Part shown: piece after piece, positions 38,601 through 53,600 of the stretch
Layout: each line of letters starts with the position of its first letter
Position numbering within the stretch: the stretch's first letter is position 1
Source of the DNA: Temnopleurus reevesii
Lineage: Eukaryota > Echinodermata > Echinoidea > Temnopleuroida > Temnopleuridae
Assembly (NCBI GenBank): GCA_036244855.1
Contig: BQKZ01000745.1
Location: 1 to 64,000, forward strand
DNA: 64,000 nucleotides
Direction: 5' to 3'
Position numbers and translations under genes: made by a program
Notes under the pieces: model-generated
Told to the model about the DNA's origin: nothing
Database searches by the model: none
What the model saw: the letters and a program-made list of their open reading frames with translations, nothing else

Positions 38601-41600
38601 TGCGATTTAACCCTAATCCCATTGGGATATTTCAGTCATCTCAGTTCATAGGGGGGGGGGGGCTTATTTGGCCCCCCCTCCCCCTCTGATCTTCGCCGTC
38701 GACCGTGCGACCGCGCCGAAATTTGGCATGCACATAGCCCGCGATGTTAACTCTTAGATTGCGTAGTCAACCTTTTCAAAAATCTACTCATTATGCTAAT
38801 TAGGCTTTAATTATGCATAATTATGCATGAATTCTAACAAACAGCAATAAATCACTTGCTGAAGATCCAAATGTGCTGATTTTTTGTCTATATACTCATA
38901 GTAATGTTTCAGACATATTGTCATGGAAAGAAGATGCAATCGAAATCTATTTCTTATGCTTTTTATTGTTTTTGTGAATTTCTTATGTATTTCTTAGTTT
39001 TTTCGACTTTATCATTTTTATTGTTTTTTCGATGGGAATTGTTGGTGACATTATTAGAGGCATAAAAAATGAATTTTAAATTCAGTTCATGCATTAATAT
39101 GCAAAATAGACAAGTATTTATGAATATTGACTAAAAACACAATTTGCATTGACTTTGTACATAAAATCACGTTTTTGACTCGTATTTGGCTCAACAAATA
39201 TTTTTCAAATGCGAGTAGCGTCGGTACCACATACCCAATCATCAAGTATTTGGTGTCAAAAGTTGCGCGAGACTTGAAAGATAAAAGTCAGAAAAGATTA
39301 TGGCGCGAGCTTCTCGCGTGTCAGATTTATCGCGAAAATTGTCGAGGGGGGGGCTTTAAAAGCCCCCCCCCCCATGGGATTAGGGTTAAATCTCAGAACG
39401 AAACTTCATGCCCTTTCGTTTGAACAACGTTATGGCTAAAGTTGGTGGTAGGGATTGATATTTCCTTCAACTAGAACATTTTTACTCAGGACACATGCAG
39501 TCAAATCTCAAGCACATGACTTAAATCGATGAACCAAGCAATCATGTTATTCCTGTTTAACGATATCTTGTAAAGCCAGCGTTGATGGTTTTGGGCACTG
39601 CCTTCAACTAGAAAATCTTTACTAATGACATAGATAGTCCAATGCACATGACTTAAATCAATGAGCTCTTCCTTTTTGTTGTTGTATGTACATGTAGCTA
39701 ACGTTGATGGGAGGGAGATTTCTTTTAATTTAAAGATCTTTGATCATGACACAAACAGTCACCTGGTTTGGTCTTTCCATGATTGCTTGCAGATGAATAT
39801 TACTAATTCTCGCAACCAACCATACACTCAACTTAAGAATCGCAGATGAAGCTATGCAGTTTTAACTAGAATGACGTCATATAAGTTGATTTACCTTCTT
39901 CCAGTTACGTATATTTACATGTGTTTTCATTTTCACAAAGGTGTTTGTTTTGCACTTTATGTTAAATATTTCCTGATATTAACTTTCATTACACCAAGTT
40001 TTGTTTTTTTATACAGTACCAAGTACCTTTGATAGTGCTAAAAGAAGAAAAATGGGCAATTATCCAAAAGGATGGCCATGGCACGTGTATTAGCTTACAA
40101 AACCGGAAGTCCCCTAGTCAACTGTAATAGATCAATATCGACGATATCGTGAGATATCGTTTAATATCCGGTATTGTCGATTACGAGAATTGGACAAGAT
40201 TTCATATGATTTGTGAACTAGAAATGTACACCAAGTAGTATAAACTAATCCAGAAAAGATATGCAAACTGATGTTATACATGCATTTTCATATGAATTTG
40301 ATACTTTCAACACGAGTGATTGGGTGAGAGCATGGCGTTCACTTGGTTACATTTGAATTTTTTCTCTTGGATATTCGGGAACAATACACATCTCCGTTAT
40401 ATCAGGAGCATCAGGTGGTATTGCTCTATATCAGGAGCATCAGGTGGTATTGCTCTATATCACTTGAGTACATGCAACGTAGCGAATTAGCAAGGAAATC
40501 CTAGTTTTAAGGGTAGAAGTTTGACAACATTTTTTTTGCAAAGGTCTACAGTTATACAATTAAAATTTATACATGTAGCCAAGCATGCCAGGCTCTACAC
40601 TTGAGGACACTTTGGGGGCAGACACTGATGGCGATTGCCTAAGGTAGCCTTACATGCAAAGACTGGAGAGAGGAGAAGTGCGTCCGTTCATTGGGATGCT
40701 TGGTAGGAAGAACCTTGCGCAAGCAAGCCTGTCGTTGGGATCAATGCATGGAGGTGATGAATGGATGGAGTGAATCATTTAAATGTGTATTAGTATGCAT
40801 TGGGAAACTATGAAAGAAATCATAAGGGGAAATTAAAGAGAAGGAAAGAAAAGATTAGGGTGGAAAGAGAAGAGAGAATGGGGAAAAGAAGAGAGTATAG
40901 AAAGGGAAATGGGAATCGAGGGAGAGGAAAATTGTAAGGTGACAACAAGTAAGGAAGAATGGGGTGGGGAAAGACTAAACACAAAAAGAAAATAGATACT
41001 GTAGAATATTGAGAGAAATTAAAGGAAGGATGGAGGACGAGGAAAAATAAGGGGAAAAAAGAAAAAAGATGGTGATGGGCAGCGGAGGGAATGCAGATTG
41101 TGAAAAGGAAATACATTTTTGTAAGAGAGAAGAGAGAGAAAGGGAGATTATGGGAATTAAAACATGTAAGCGAGAACAAGTGACATTGAAAAAATATGAG
41201 GGGGGGAATGAAAATATAGTTGATTATGGAGTCCATAAGCAGGAATAGTAAGGAATAATAGGAAATATCGAGAAAACCATACAAAGTGAAAAGAAAAGAA
41301 AAAAAAATAAGGCCAACATTCATGGAAACAGGAGAAGAGGAATTACTTCAAGAATGAGGGGAGAAGAGAATAATGGGAGGAAAAGAGCTACATGTAATTA
41401 AAGAGAAAAGAGAAAAAGAAGAAGGAAAGAAAACATGCATGTTACACATTAAAGAAAGGGGAACAAATCATACATGGAAACTGAAAAAATGAACAAAGAT
41501 AAATATAAAGAATCTGAGAAAGGAATGTGACAACTGATGACAATGGAAAACAGTGAATGATTAATCAAAATCTTCTAGGAATTTGAAGCATGTAACTACT

Positions 41601-44600
41601 TCTGATTGTTCTGCATAATCATAAAGCACAACGATCTAGATGTACGATGCAGGCAATATTTCTATTACATACTTTCATCTGACGTCAAATAAGTTATACT
41701 AGGGTAGATTCTGTGATTATACTTTAAAAATGAACAATATTCTACAATGCATGATGCATCTGGATAAAAAAAAGGCCTGGTTACTCGTGTATACTGTAAA
41801 AATATACACTATCAAAATAGAGGCTTTAAAAAAATAATGTGAATTAATTTCTGATTTATACGTTGATGCACTATTACATTATATTCAATATTTAAATCAA
41901 ACTAAAACACTTTCAGATTGATGAAAACAATCAATTAATCAATTCTAAACAGAGTGCGATTTGGCCCAGGTCACATTTCACTGAACATTCTCATTTCAAT
42001 TATTCAAATAAAGATCATGATATTCTTATTCTATAATAAAAGTCTATCAACCTTTGCAATTTCATGACATATTCATGCATATTGAAATAGATTAAGATTT
42101 ACTTGTCTGATTCAAACCATTCTTATTACAAATCATCATCAAAAGACAATCATAACAGGACTAAATACAAGTCTAGACGGATGCAACATGCAGGATCAGT
42201 GCACAAGGGTGGCATACAACACTCAGGATGGATGCAACATGCCTCTGTAGCTATAGCACAGGCAATAACCACTGGGGGATAAATGTAGACATGAGGGGGG
42301 GGGGGGGTCATGAGCATCCTGGTAATTATTTTTCTCGTTGATATATTTGAATCTGTGGCTGAAAGGACGAAATCGCAGAAATATGCGAAAGGTGCCAGGA
42401 GACAAGTACACCAATAATTGTTTGAAAGGAAAATTGCACAAATGAAAATGCATGTTTCAATTTGCAGTTGATTGGTATCAATTTCAACTTTCTTGCAACC
42501 CCTATGTTTTTTATCAGCCTAGAAGGAGAAAAGTGAGTGGGTTGGAATGAAACATTTTTCAAGGTAGTGTTCATACACCAAAAGGTAGGATCCGGGAGGT
42601 GTTTCACCAAGATAAGAAAGACTTTACGAACGACTGGTATCCCTTCTTGCGCGCAATGGTTCACACTATTATGCACATTCAGCGCAAGAACTGATACCAG
42701 TCGAACTTAAAGTCGTTCTTAAAGTCTTTCTTATCTCGGTGAAACACATCCCAGGTGGGGTAAAAGAAAAATGAGGTCCCTTGAATGAAAAAGGGGGTGG
42801 GGCGTCAAACAAAATAATTTGTACGAACAGAGGGGCACATTTACACAAACAAGGCACTGAGGAATAAGAATATGCAGAGACATAGATAGGAGATAGAAGC
42901 ATACACACAAACTTTGGTGGGGTGGTGTGGATGGTATACATGTAAAGTCCAGTGAAAAGATTAAGAGAGGGGAAGATTGTCCCCGAGGGGAGGGGGGAGG
43001 GGGTAATGACTCAAATATGCAGAGACATGGGTAGGGAAAAGAAGCATACAAACATTGTCAGGGTAGGGCAACTGGCATACACATGAAGATCATTTCAGTG
43101 AACAGAATAAGAAATCTCAAAGCTATTGTTAGTAGCATACAAAGGAGGAGAATATGGAGAGGGAATACAAGCAAACAAAGATTATTGTGCAGTGGTAAAT
43201 GGCATTCTCATGAAATTCAGACTGCAGTCAACTTTTAAGAGATAGGGGAAGATGGGACGTTGTGTTTCATGAAGCTGATTGCAGAGGCACACACGACTCT
43301 ATGAATGACTGGTGACCCTGTCATCCCCTGAATGATAACCCTTTGCTAGTTGTAGTGCAGAGAAAAGGTCACCAGTCGTGCCTATCTCTACAAACAGCCT
43401 TATGAAAAACAGCCCAGGATAGATCAGAAGAATACAATTATTGTACAAGGTGCGGTGTTTGGCACATACATGTACAGTACAGTTCAGTTAAAAGAATGAG
43501 AAAGAGGGAAAGCGATTCAAAGGTGCAGACACAAGGGAATGGGATAGAAACAGAAAAACATTGTAAGGATGGTGTGAATAACATACAAATTCAGGAGGGA
43601 GAAAGAGGGAAAAACAATTCAAAAGTGCAGACAAGAATACAAAGTACTCTCGGGAGATCCAAGTCTGATCATTCCATCATGCGTCAAACTGAGACACGAG
43701 ACGAAAGAGGAATGTAACCGACGCACTCACCACCGATAGATCCCGAAACGATCCCATAGAATACACGCTAGGGCTAGAAGAGGGTGCTTCAGATGGTTTC
43801 CCCGGTGACGTAGTAGTGGGCGTAGATGTGGGCGGGGCAAGGGTGGTAGGGGTCGTTGTGGCGGTGGTGGGGGGAGGGGGCGCGGCTCTGGTGATGTTAG
43901 GGGTTGTGGTGGTAGTGGAGGTGGTGGTGGGTGCCGTGGTAACAGTTGCGGGCTTAGGCTTAGAGTTGTTTGTAACTTTCTACAAACATAATTTTTTTTT
44001 CGGGAGGGGGTGGGGGGGGGGGTATTTCATTTATTTGCGGGGGGAAATCATTTTATTTTTTTTTTAGATATGAGGGAGGTGGTTATAGGGGTGGATGGAG
44101 TCATACAAACACCAGAGAGGACGGATAGTGAAACCAAGAACCATAGCCAAGGTGAATGGATGAGGAAGAAAAATTGAAAGGAATAAAGAGAGAGAAATGG
44201 TGATAAACATGTATGAGAAGCATATGAAGATATAAATAGCATGTGAATTGATACAATTAAGAAAGCTCAAGTGATATTTGCAAGTAAGAATATAGATACA
44301 GGTGATGATGAATTATGATTACTTCTGAAGTAGTACAAAATCTACATTTTTGCCTGTAGTCTGCACTCATAAAACTACAAACTGTTCTCTAGTGTAGTTC
44401 ATATCAGGGAGCATGTCAGAATATATTTCTAGTACACATCGAAGCGCGCAATATTTACACTGTGCGAAATCACTTCCGTACTAGAAAAAAATACCCATGA
44501 AGCTCTCTGATATGAACAACCATACAGGCAAATATTGATCCTTGGGGCATCAAGCTATGCACTTTTTAGTGACCATATTGAATATTTTGGTCACCCTCAA

Positions 44601-47600
44601 AATTGTGATGTTTCATTGAGGTCAACACTATGGACATACTACAACACCATTCTAACACCAGACTAGGTGTAATGCAATATTCTTGGTTAATATCATAAGT
44701 GCAATATGATATTTCTTGTTAACACCATTGGTGTAGTGCAACGTTTCTCTTACACCACAGCTTCAATGTCATATTTGTATTACTGCCACATGTGGAACAC
44801 AATTTTCAATTTACACCAGCAGAGTAATACAACACAATACCTCCAAGCTAATACTATGTAGCACTACAAAGACCAATTGGAGACAAATATTCAAATATCA
44901 ATGACAAAAACGTTTTCAGACACTCCGTCATCCCTCAAGTCTTATTCAGGATAAAAAAAAGTTTAGGAATCCTAAAACGAATTGTGTTTTTTTTCTGAAA
45001 ATGAAAATCAGTTTGGTCCTGGTGCAAACCTCGCAACCAAAATAATGGAAAAAGAGGAATGATTTTTCTGGGGGAAAAAAAGAAACCATGTCTCCCATAG
45101 GACTGTGTGGTAGAATTATCAAGAAAAATAAGAAAACTCTTTTGAAATAATTTTGAAACTCTCTCAAAATAGTTGAAAATTCATTATTCTGCCCTCAGAA
45201 CTCCAAATGGTTTGGAGGTCTGCTGGTGGAGTCTGTTTGTCAAGATGCCTGTCAAACTGTGACAAAGCTTGAGGAATCACAAGACAAAATCGTGTTTTTT
45301 GTTCAAACAAAAATCAGTTTGGTGCTGGTGGAGTCAGATTGTTGTCTGTCAAACCTTGGCATGGCTTGAGGAATCAAAATACAAAATGAGAAGATTAGAA
45401 CTAATGTTTCTTATTTACAAGAAATATCCCTACTACCTACATGTACATGTACCTATTGTTACGTGTCTCCTGGTTTTTCGATAGAATGAGCGCAGCACAT
45501 TCAATGGCACACAACAATAGGTACATATAGGTAGGAGAGATATTCTGTAGTGAATTAAGAAAATTAATTCTTCCTATTTACAAGAAATATCTATACTACC
45601 TACCTGAGTTTGTGTGCCATTGAATGTGCTGAGCTCATTTTCTCAAAAAACAAGGAGGTACAAAACAATAGGTAGGTAGTAAAGATATTCTGTAGTAAAT
45701 GTCTTTTTGATAAAATGAAAATCAGTTTGGTGCAGGTGGAGTCAGTTTGTCAAATTGTCCGTCAAACTTTGACGTACATGTATTAAGAAGACATTTGCTC
45801 CTCATTTTGTGGCAACGACAGTTAGATGAATCATCTCGCACAATAAATTGAAAACAACCATTTCTTGGAGAACCCAAGTCTGACTAATGCCCTAGTCACA
45901 TAGAAGCCTGGAAGCAGCACATTCCAACACAAATCTTTGTTTAGAGGCAGTTGAATGTGAACGTAACAAAGAGTTGCGTTCAATCGTGTTGCTTCCGGGA
46001 CTCCATGTGACTGGGGCTTCAGCAGTTACATTCAGGGGGCCCAGAATCCGGTGAAAATGAATAACAAAAAACAAGTGAAAACAACCAATAATAAGGTCCC
46101 AGTCACATACAAATTATACTTATAATTATTGAAATAGATGGTATATAAATTGTATTCTGTGTTGACAGTTATTTTGCTCGAACTTGAAATAGGCAATGTT
46201 TTCAGTTGTTGTTTTTTTCGGGTATTAGTAGGCCCCTCGTTTCTGAACCTCAAACACGATCTGACTACACTGAGATCTTGGCGGGAGCTCTTGTTAACAA
46301 TGACTTTCAATAGATTGATTGCTATCTTTAGAAATACTGTTCATACCATTCTAAACATACCTGACAACTTCAATGTAATTTTTCAACAAGGTTTAACAAA
46401 TGACATAAATACATGTAAGTGTAAATCAGAAACAAATTTTTAGATATCAATAACATAAATAGCTTTGCTTGCAAGAATAGAACTTTGCATTTAACCACTC
46501 CTCCGTGAATGATCACATAAAATGCCTTTGAGAATATATTTTAAGGGGAACCAACCCCTGAAATTATTGTGCTCTCATTGAATGAAGAAAAATCGCCTAT
46601 TTTGCTGATAGCACGGATCCCCATCAGCGGCAGTGATCGTCATATGTCAGTGACTTTGGAAATTCATATCTTTTAAACGGATTGTCTGATTTTATACTCC
46701 AATTTTCACACTTTGTTCCTCTGATGTTTCTCTATTCAATGGGAATCTGGCAATTCCAGTGGTTGGTTTCCCTTTAAACTTCGACTGAGGATGAATCTTC
46801 AGGCCTCCTCCAAGGGATTAAAATAATCCACATTTATAAGGTCAAAAGAGATATAACATTGCTACACCCAATTTTCCAAAGTCACTGCCAAACGATACGT
46901 TCATGATTTCAAAAAGGTGACGGTAGTCAAATGGTATTGTTGCATGAATACAAAGAAACACTGACATAGTTTCAATGCAAATGGAATCCTATTGAGATGT
47001 GTGTTAATTCTATAGAAGAGCATGTTTCAATGAAATTGTAACTAGTTTTGTGCAACATCACCCAGCACCTACCGTCACTTCATGAAAGCATATCCGATAT
47101 GCATATTATCAAAGCACAGGTGAGTATTGATATTTTGCAATAAGCTTTGAGTATATGTATACATTATCATTTGTACAATAATAATTCATCAATACATAAA
47201 GGGGAGAAATTGCAAACTTCAAAATCTGTACGAAATCGGCCCAACTACCATCAGAGCTACCAACATTTAACAGCAACAATCAGGGAGATTGTGGAAGAAA
47301 TCCAGTAGATGTCTATAAAATGCACACAACCTAATGGCATCAATGTTTCCATAATCCAGGAGATTGCTCAAAAACATGCATTTATTGTGGCCCATTTCCA
47401 GGAGTCTCCTGCGGAATCCAGGAGACTTGGCAGCCCTGTACCATGCATTTTTCGTCTTTCTCATTCTCCTATTTTGCATTTCCATTGTTCCCATTCCTTT
47501 TTTCCCTCTTGGTTTACACACTAGCCCATGCAATCATCTTTTGTTAACAATCATGATGCTTTAAGTTGTTTATTAGTTTCATTGAGGTTTTTAAATGTTG

Positions 47601-50600
47601 GTTTTTTTTGAGGGGGGGGGGGGGGGGGGGGGGCAAATCCTAAACTGGCTTCGCATCGAACGAAACCCCTTCGGCAGTTTTTTAAGGAGGGGGGGGGGGG
47701 GGGGGTTAGCGCCACGAGAGTTAGAGCCTGGTAGATATCGACGCCCTGTATCACAGAGTTTAGCAGACTCTTATACAGATACCATATTATTACTATCTAA
47801 GCTTGGTAAACAGTCCATACATAAATATCACTCTTTATAACTTTTGTATCCCACTTTTGACTAATAACTTTTTCTGGGTCACAAGGAAAAAGAAACAGTT
47901 TATTGTCATCTGTTGACCGATTTGTGACCACAAAAATCTAAAACGAGGTTGCCAAACTCTAAAATAACAGGCACTGGTCAGAACAAATGTCAAGCGACAC
48001 CTGTGATTAGGGAAAAGAAGTGTTACGTAAAAGCGGACAGGTGAATAAAATAAAAAGTAATAAAATAAGAGGAAATAAAATTAACACCATTTCAACGCCT
48101 GACAGAATTGCAAGAAAATCCCTTGGACTGATTCCCAGACCAATCTCTATGTGCCCAACCATACCACAACCTTGGAACCAATCCCATCGACTCCCACAAG
48201 CACTTTGATAATTAATTAATAATGTAAAGAACTTTACGAAACCGAGCCAGAACTCGTTGGCACGCAAACATAGATAAGCTCAATTTTTTCGCTAATATGT
48301 CAAATCTTTCAGCAGAAATGTTAATTTTTCTTCATAATTTTTTTGACAATGTGAGAAAATTCAGTAAATTAGAGGAAAACACCATTTTTTTGCGATCTTT
48401 TCAGATTATTTTTAAATCACATTTGAGAAATGTAGGTTTATGGATTGTCTATTTTTTTAAATAATAAGGCAATAGTGCTTGTACAGCCAGTTTAAGATGG
48501 CATCATGCTTCCATAAAATCTGATATGGAAGGATAATTTGCAAGTTCTGAATTCAGAAAATTCTAACCCGTTTAATTAGATAATTTTTGTTCTTTTTTAT
48601 TTGAAGTTGCAGGCTATCTTTACAAAGAACTTAGATTTATCCATCATTTATGACATGTATCATCTTTTGGGGAGCAATTTACTGTTACCTCCCACAAATT
48701 TGTTGGAGAGGCAGATATGAATGTAAGCTCCACAAAATCTGCTATAAAGCTTCAAAAGTAGATATGATAAGATTCATATCATATTTCAAAATCGTTATTT
48801 GTTTGGTTTCATGAAAATTGAAATTTGTAGAATGAACTGGCTTGAAAATGTCATAAGATTGGTAAGCAGTTATCAAGCTACATCCTTAGAGTGAAATGAC
48901 CATTTATGTTATATCTTAGTTTGAAGAATTTCAATGAACAAAAGCCATATACACTGCTGATACATTGTGAAGAAAATAAGGCATTGTTGCAAAAAAGCGT
49001 CATAATGTCAAGTTTGCAGGCAAACCGGCTGAAGCAAAGCATCACATAGATGTTATAATTTAGTAGCATACCTTTAAATATTTTTACTTCAGGGTAACAT
49101 GACATAGTTCTTCACATTTTGAGCAGTTTGAAAACTGCAATTTATCCCAGTTGTTATATTGGTCACACACGACAGTCACTTCTTTAAATAATTTCAATAT
49201 TGGCAGTCATTCTGATATTTCACAATTTATTTGGTTAACATTATAACTAAAATTGGTCTTAAAACTAATTTCATTGAGAAAATATCAAATGTGGATGTGG
49301 CAACAATTTTAGTTTTCTTTATCAATTCAATTGGATCATTCTAAAGCATTCTACTTCTACTATAGATGAGTGAAGTGCTTAGGATATCATGTGTTAAGAT
49401 TAAATGCCTGCAAACTTGCAACTATCATGGTGCTTTCTAACAACATCCTTTTGCAAGTTGAAATTGATAGAGAGTGGCAGTGAAGATATACATCTAAACA
49501 TTGAATATGTCTAAGGATGAGTACACCAAATGCTCCCACGAATGGATATCTATTGAGCGTGTCCAGTGACATCATATTTATACCATAATGGAGGACAGAC
49601 AAATGAGTCCATGTGCATTAGCTGATGGCCAAAGGCCATGTTTATCAAATCCCAATTTTGGCAGAACCAGGTTTTCCAAATGGCTTTCAATATCTTCGAG
49701 TGGGTTGTTTTTCAGAGATGATAGACATAAGAAAGTTTTGATCACAGGATTCAGAGAAACTTTTTGAAGGCCGCAAATCACACATTTGTGCTTTCCACAG
49801 CCAGTTTCCTCCAGACACTTGTTTCAAATAGCAAGATAAACATAAACCTCATGAAACGTGATTTAAAAAAAATTAAATGTCTGTAACGAACCGAGCTTTT
49901 TAGTTAAAAAAAAAAAAAATTCTAGACAAAAAATCATGATGTGGGTTTTGACTAGTCGATGAGATCATGAACGCAACTTAGTTTTGAAAGCGTTTTACAA
50001 ATAGCTGTAGGAAAGGTTAGAGATACATTGTAGCTATGGAAAACCCTGTCAAATTGGAAAAGTTGATATACATGGCCATATCCACGATTTTCAATGTATA
50101 ATATACAGGTTTCTCTTTGTACTGCCCTCCAAAATGGCTGACTGTGAAATCACTATAAACAAGCCTCACCACTGTCACACAATCTTTAAAGGATCCCAAG
50201 GAGGCGTTCCCGATGCTGCCAGAGCGATCGGAGGAGGTGCTACTCTGTTGCTATGGAGACGATGGGCGATAAGAAAGGGAATGGTGGCGGAGGTTAGAAA
50301 ATATTTCTAAGAGGTGAAAGTCTGCTGATAAGAATCACATCAACCTGCCAATACTTTTACCTGTATAAATCCCAAATCAACAGGGTTCAACACAACTCTT
50401 TATCCAGTTGGGTCCTCATCAAACTGATTATCTGCCCCTGAACAAAATGGGACACTTATCTTAGATCACAGAGGACCCAACTAGATCAAGAATTGTGTGG
50501 AATTGGGCCGCCTATGAGACAGAGGCTTTCGTTGATGTTTTCAGTAGTGACAAAATTGAAAGGACTTTGACAAGTATCTTCTTGGATGAAAATCTAAGTT

Positions 50601-53600
50601 CAAAAACTCCTCCTTGGCTGTTATAATAAACTACTGGATTCATAGAATCTAAATCTTATAAATTTTCAAAATTCCTTTTATTCTTTTAATGATTACACAG
50701 ATGTAGAGATTTAGGCCTCAAGGGGAGCAAGGCAGTATTGAAAATGTTGACAATCTAACTTTATAAATAACCATCATATAATTGATACACTTTTATGTTA
50801 GAAAAATGAAAGGTCGCTGTGAGGAAATGTAAGGTTAAAGAAGTTTGTATTTGTAGCAGTCAATGAATCTCCATAAAAATGGCTTATGAAGAATGTGTTG
50901 GTTTATCTTGCAATTACATGATTATTATAATTGTGGATGATAAATGCAAACTTGATTTTCAAATATATATGTGACTTATATATATGAGGTATGTCATGAT
51001 TTGAATATGATGTCAGAATGTTATCAATATCAAGGTATTTTTGTCAAGAGAAAAAATGATCCGATATTGGGATGGAAAGTTAATGTTTTGCTGAAGAAAA
51101 AAAAATATTAAACAGGAATTTTGATTGTCTCAACCAAGCAAATATTTTCTGGTTTCAAACTGATCAATGAAAAGCAGCTAAATTAGTTTTAAAAGAGATA
51201 TAACACTTACCATATCAGGTGAATTGCTGTATATATGAGAAAAAGAAGAAAAACAAAGAAGAAAAATAAGTTCATAATCATAATCTGTATTCGAAGATGA
51301 TATAATACATCAGTGGTTGTTATAAGAAACCTAGAGACCTGAGTTTTCTTCTATTTGAGCATCTTGTGCCAATTACATAACATTACACAACAAACCTTCA
51401 TTAGGAATACCACAATTTCAAGAAGAAAAATTCCCTTATTTTCCCCTGATTTTTCTATATTAAGCACTCAGTGAGAAAAAAGACTTAACTCCAATTTTAA
51501 TGTTTGGAACAAAAATGCCTTAATTACAAAATGTTGTTCCAAATTGCTCCATATATGAAAAAAAAATGGAAAAGGATGATTTGGACAAGAAACATTAGAG
51601 GACATCATGTTAATTAGAAAGGTCACATGAAAATTGTTATAGAAAAGCCTCATTTTTGCCCAAATTGGAGGCATAGTTTGGTTTGATGAACAAAAAATAT
51701 TATAGTCTGATGAACAACTTTTAACTTTTGGGTCAATCAAAGTTCCTAAATTTTCCCCTTATTTGAATACTTTCTATCAAATTCCCTGATTTTTCGATTT
51801 TTCTGGAGTAAAGAGTATCACAATATTCCCTGACTTGCCAGATTTCCTGAGAACAAGGGTGGCGTTTCGTAAAGATAAAAATACTTTTAAGAACGATTTT
51901 AAGAATGACTGATATCAGTTATCGAGAATCTTACAAGTATTACTCTCATCACGATGATCCAGTCTTATTCTTAACATATAAGACTGGTTTGAGGATAGAC
52001 CACCCTGGATGGTGTTTCACCAAGGTAAGAAAGACTTTTAATAAGAACGACTTTACAAACAACTGGTATCAGTTCTATCGCCGAATGATTGATAGTTTTA
52101 CGATCATTCCTTACAAGAACTTCTTCAAGTCATTCTTTAAGTTTTCCATAACTTGGTGAAACACTGCGCTGGTCTACCAGCTCCTATTTATTCTTAATTA
52201 TTTCTTTGACTTACCCTGGCGATTCTCCATCTTTATCTTTCTTTTTCTTTGCTTTCTTGACTTTCTTCTTCTTCTTGGTCGCCTCAGGGTCAGGCATAGG
52301 GATGTTGGAGACATCGCACTCTTCAAACTCTAATGAGACTGAACAAGAAAAACAAAACAATTAAAGGTCATCGCTCATTAAAACAAAAAACATAGTAGCT
52401 GCCACTAAAATTAAAGCAGTTTTGTAAAATTATCGCTATGGTTTCATTTTCAAATTTCGCGATGATGAATTTGCTACCATTTTCACTTATTTAAAAAAAA
52501 AAAAAATCACTTATTAGAATGCCCATAGACTTGGGTACTATCATCTTTCAAAACATGAAAATAATCTTGATAATGAGTGAAAGGTCTGACATTCAGTAAA
52601 ATTTCTAAAAATTTATGAACGTTAAAATATTGTCTTTTACAATACTAATGTGCACCATCAGGAACAATGAGTCTTATCATCTTCTAAATTTAAATTACAT
52701 CACAATCTTTAATAACATAAAGGCTTTATATGTATGATGTCATAAAACAGTTTAGCTGTCGACTAGTGAGTGTAAGAAAACCATGCATATGCAATTGGCT
52801 AACACAATACACTTGTAAAATTGAATTGAATTGAATTGAATTGAATTGAATTCAAACTCTGTAAAATGGTATCTTAATTCAAAGATCTCAATTGTGTTTT
52901 ACAAAGCCGTGGCAGTGCATTGATCTATATACGACTATACGGATGACTGGGCGGTGTTTCACCAATTCGTTCTTAAGGTTACGCACGACTTTACGTTTGA
53001 CTGGTATCAGTTCTTGCGCTGAGTGCGTGTGATAATGTGATAATTGCGCACAAGAAGGGGTACCAGTCGAACGTAAAGTCGTGCGTAAAGTCTTTCTTAT
53101 CTTGGTGAAACACCGCCCTGGTCAAACTTTCTCGCATTTCAACGATAACCCTAAAGGGTCAACAGTCGTCCGTAGAGTCACGTGGAGATCTACAGGTACA
53201 CACAGCTTTATGAAACACAACCAGAGCATTCTTTGCTCGTACCCTTGGGGGTGTTGTTCAAAAGCAACTGCAAATTGTAATTTTTCATTCGCACACGGCA
53301 TGCACATTTAACAAGACACACATGAAACAATTATTTTGATTGGCACGTTTAAATCAACTGCAACTTGCGATCAATTGCAACCTTTGAACAACACCCCCTA
53401 AGATTCAGGAAACATACATATGAGTTGAGTTTTGTGTTCAATCTTCACATTGTTACCTTCAGCAACATAACTTAGAGTCACAGTAAAAGTATGAATGGCG
53501 AGACCTTCATTTTGTCCTCATTATTTGCCCTACTTGTATTTCTTTTTATTTGTATATTGTGGTTTCTTTTACTGAATAAGTGATTGAACAAAAAAAAAGA

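Larger units (their letters stand above)
35610..43730 (-). other. Large intron with satellite-like array
   Basis: 37299-37463 MITE; 37765-39800 tandem 136-bp repeats interrupted by a 785-bp TIR element (38606-39390); 40398-40456 two copies of a 29-bp ATCAGGAGCATCAGGTGGTA repeat; 40800-41420 purine-rich tract; 42288-42307 poly(G); 42595-42754 and 43253-43412 inverted-repeat elements. 35610-37290 and 41420-42590 have no recognised feature. Confidence 0.6.
43980..50169 (-). other. Intron between the two cassette exons
   Basis: 44600-44840 diverged tandem repeats of an ACACCA-TGTAGTGCAA motif; 45390-45710 nested inverted repeat; 45888-46018 MITE with a partial third copy of its end at 46090; 47280-47460 repeat containing CAGGAGACTTGGCAGCCCTG; 47611-47636 and 47687-47706 long poly(G) runs. 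48260-50160 is plain AT-rich intron. Confidence 0.55.
50251..52214 (-). other. Introns flanking the 16-nt microexon
   Basis: 50393-50515: inverted repeat with AACACAACTCTTTATCCAGT arms. 51855-52172: two adjacent hairpin elements of the GTGTTTCACCAAG family. The rest is AT-rich with no supported exon. Confidence 0.55.

Noticed and set aside
40820..41323. 167-aa minus-strand frame with apparent hydrophobic segments
   Set aside because: Product of a purine tract; Phe/Leu/Ser from AGAAA-type repeats, no splice or family support.
47595..47840. 81-aa Gly-rich plus-strand frame
   Set aside because: Caused by long poly(G) runs, which are also likely sequencing or assembly weak points.
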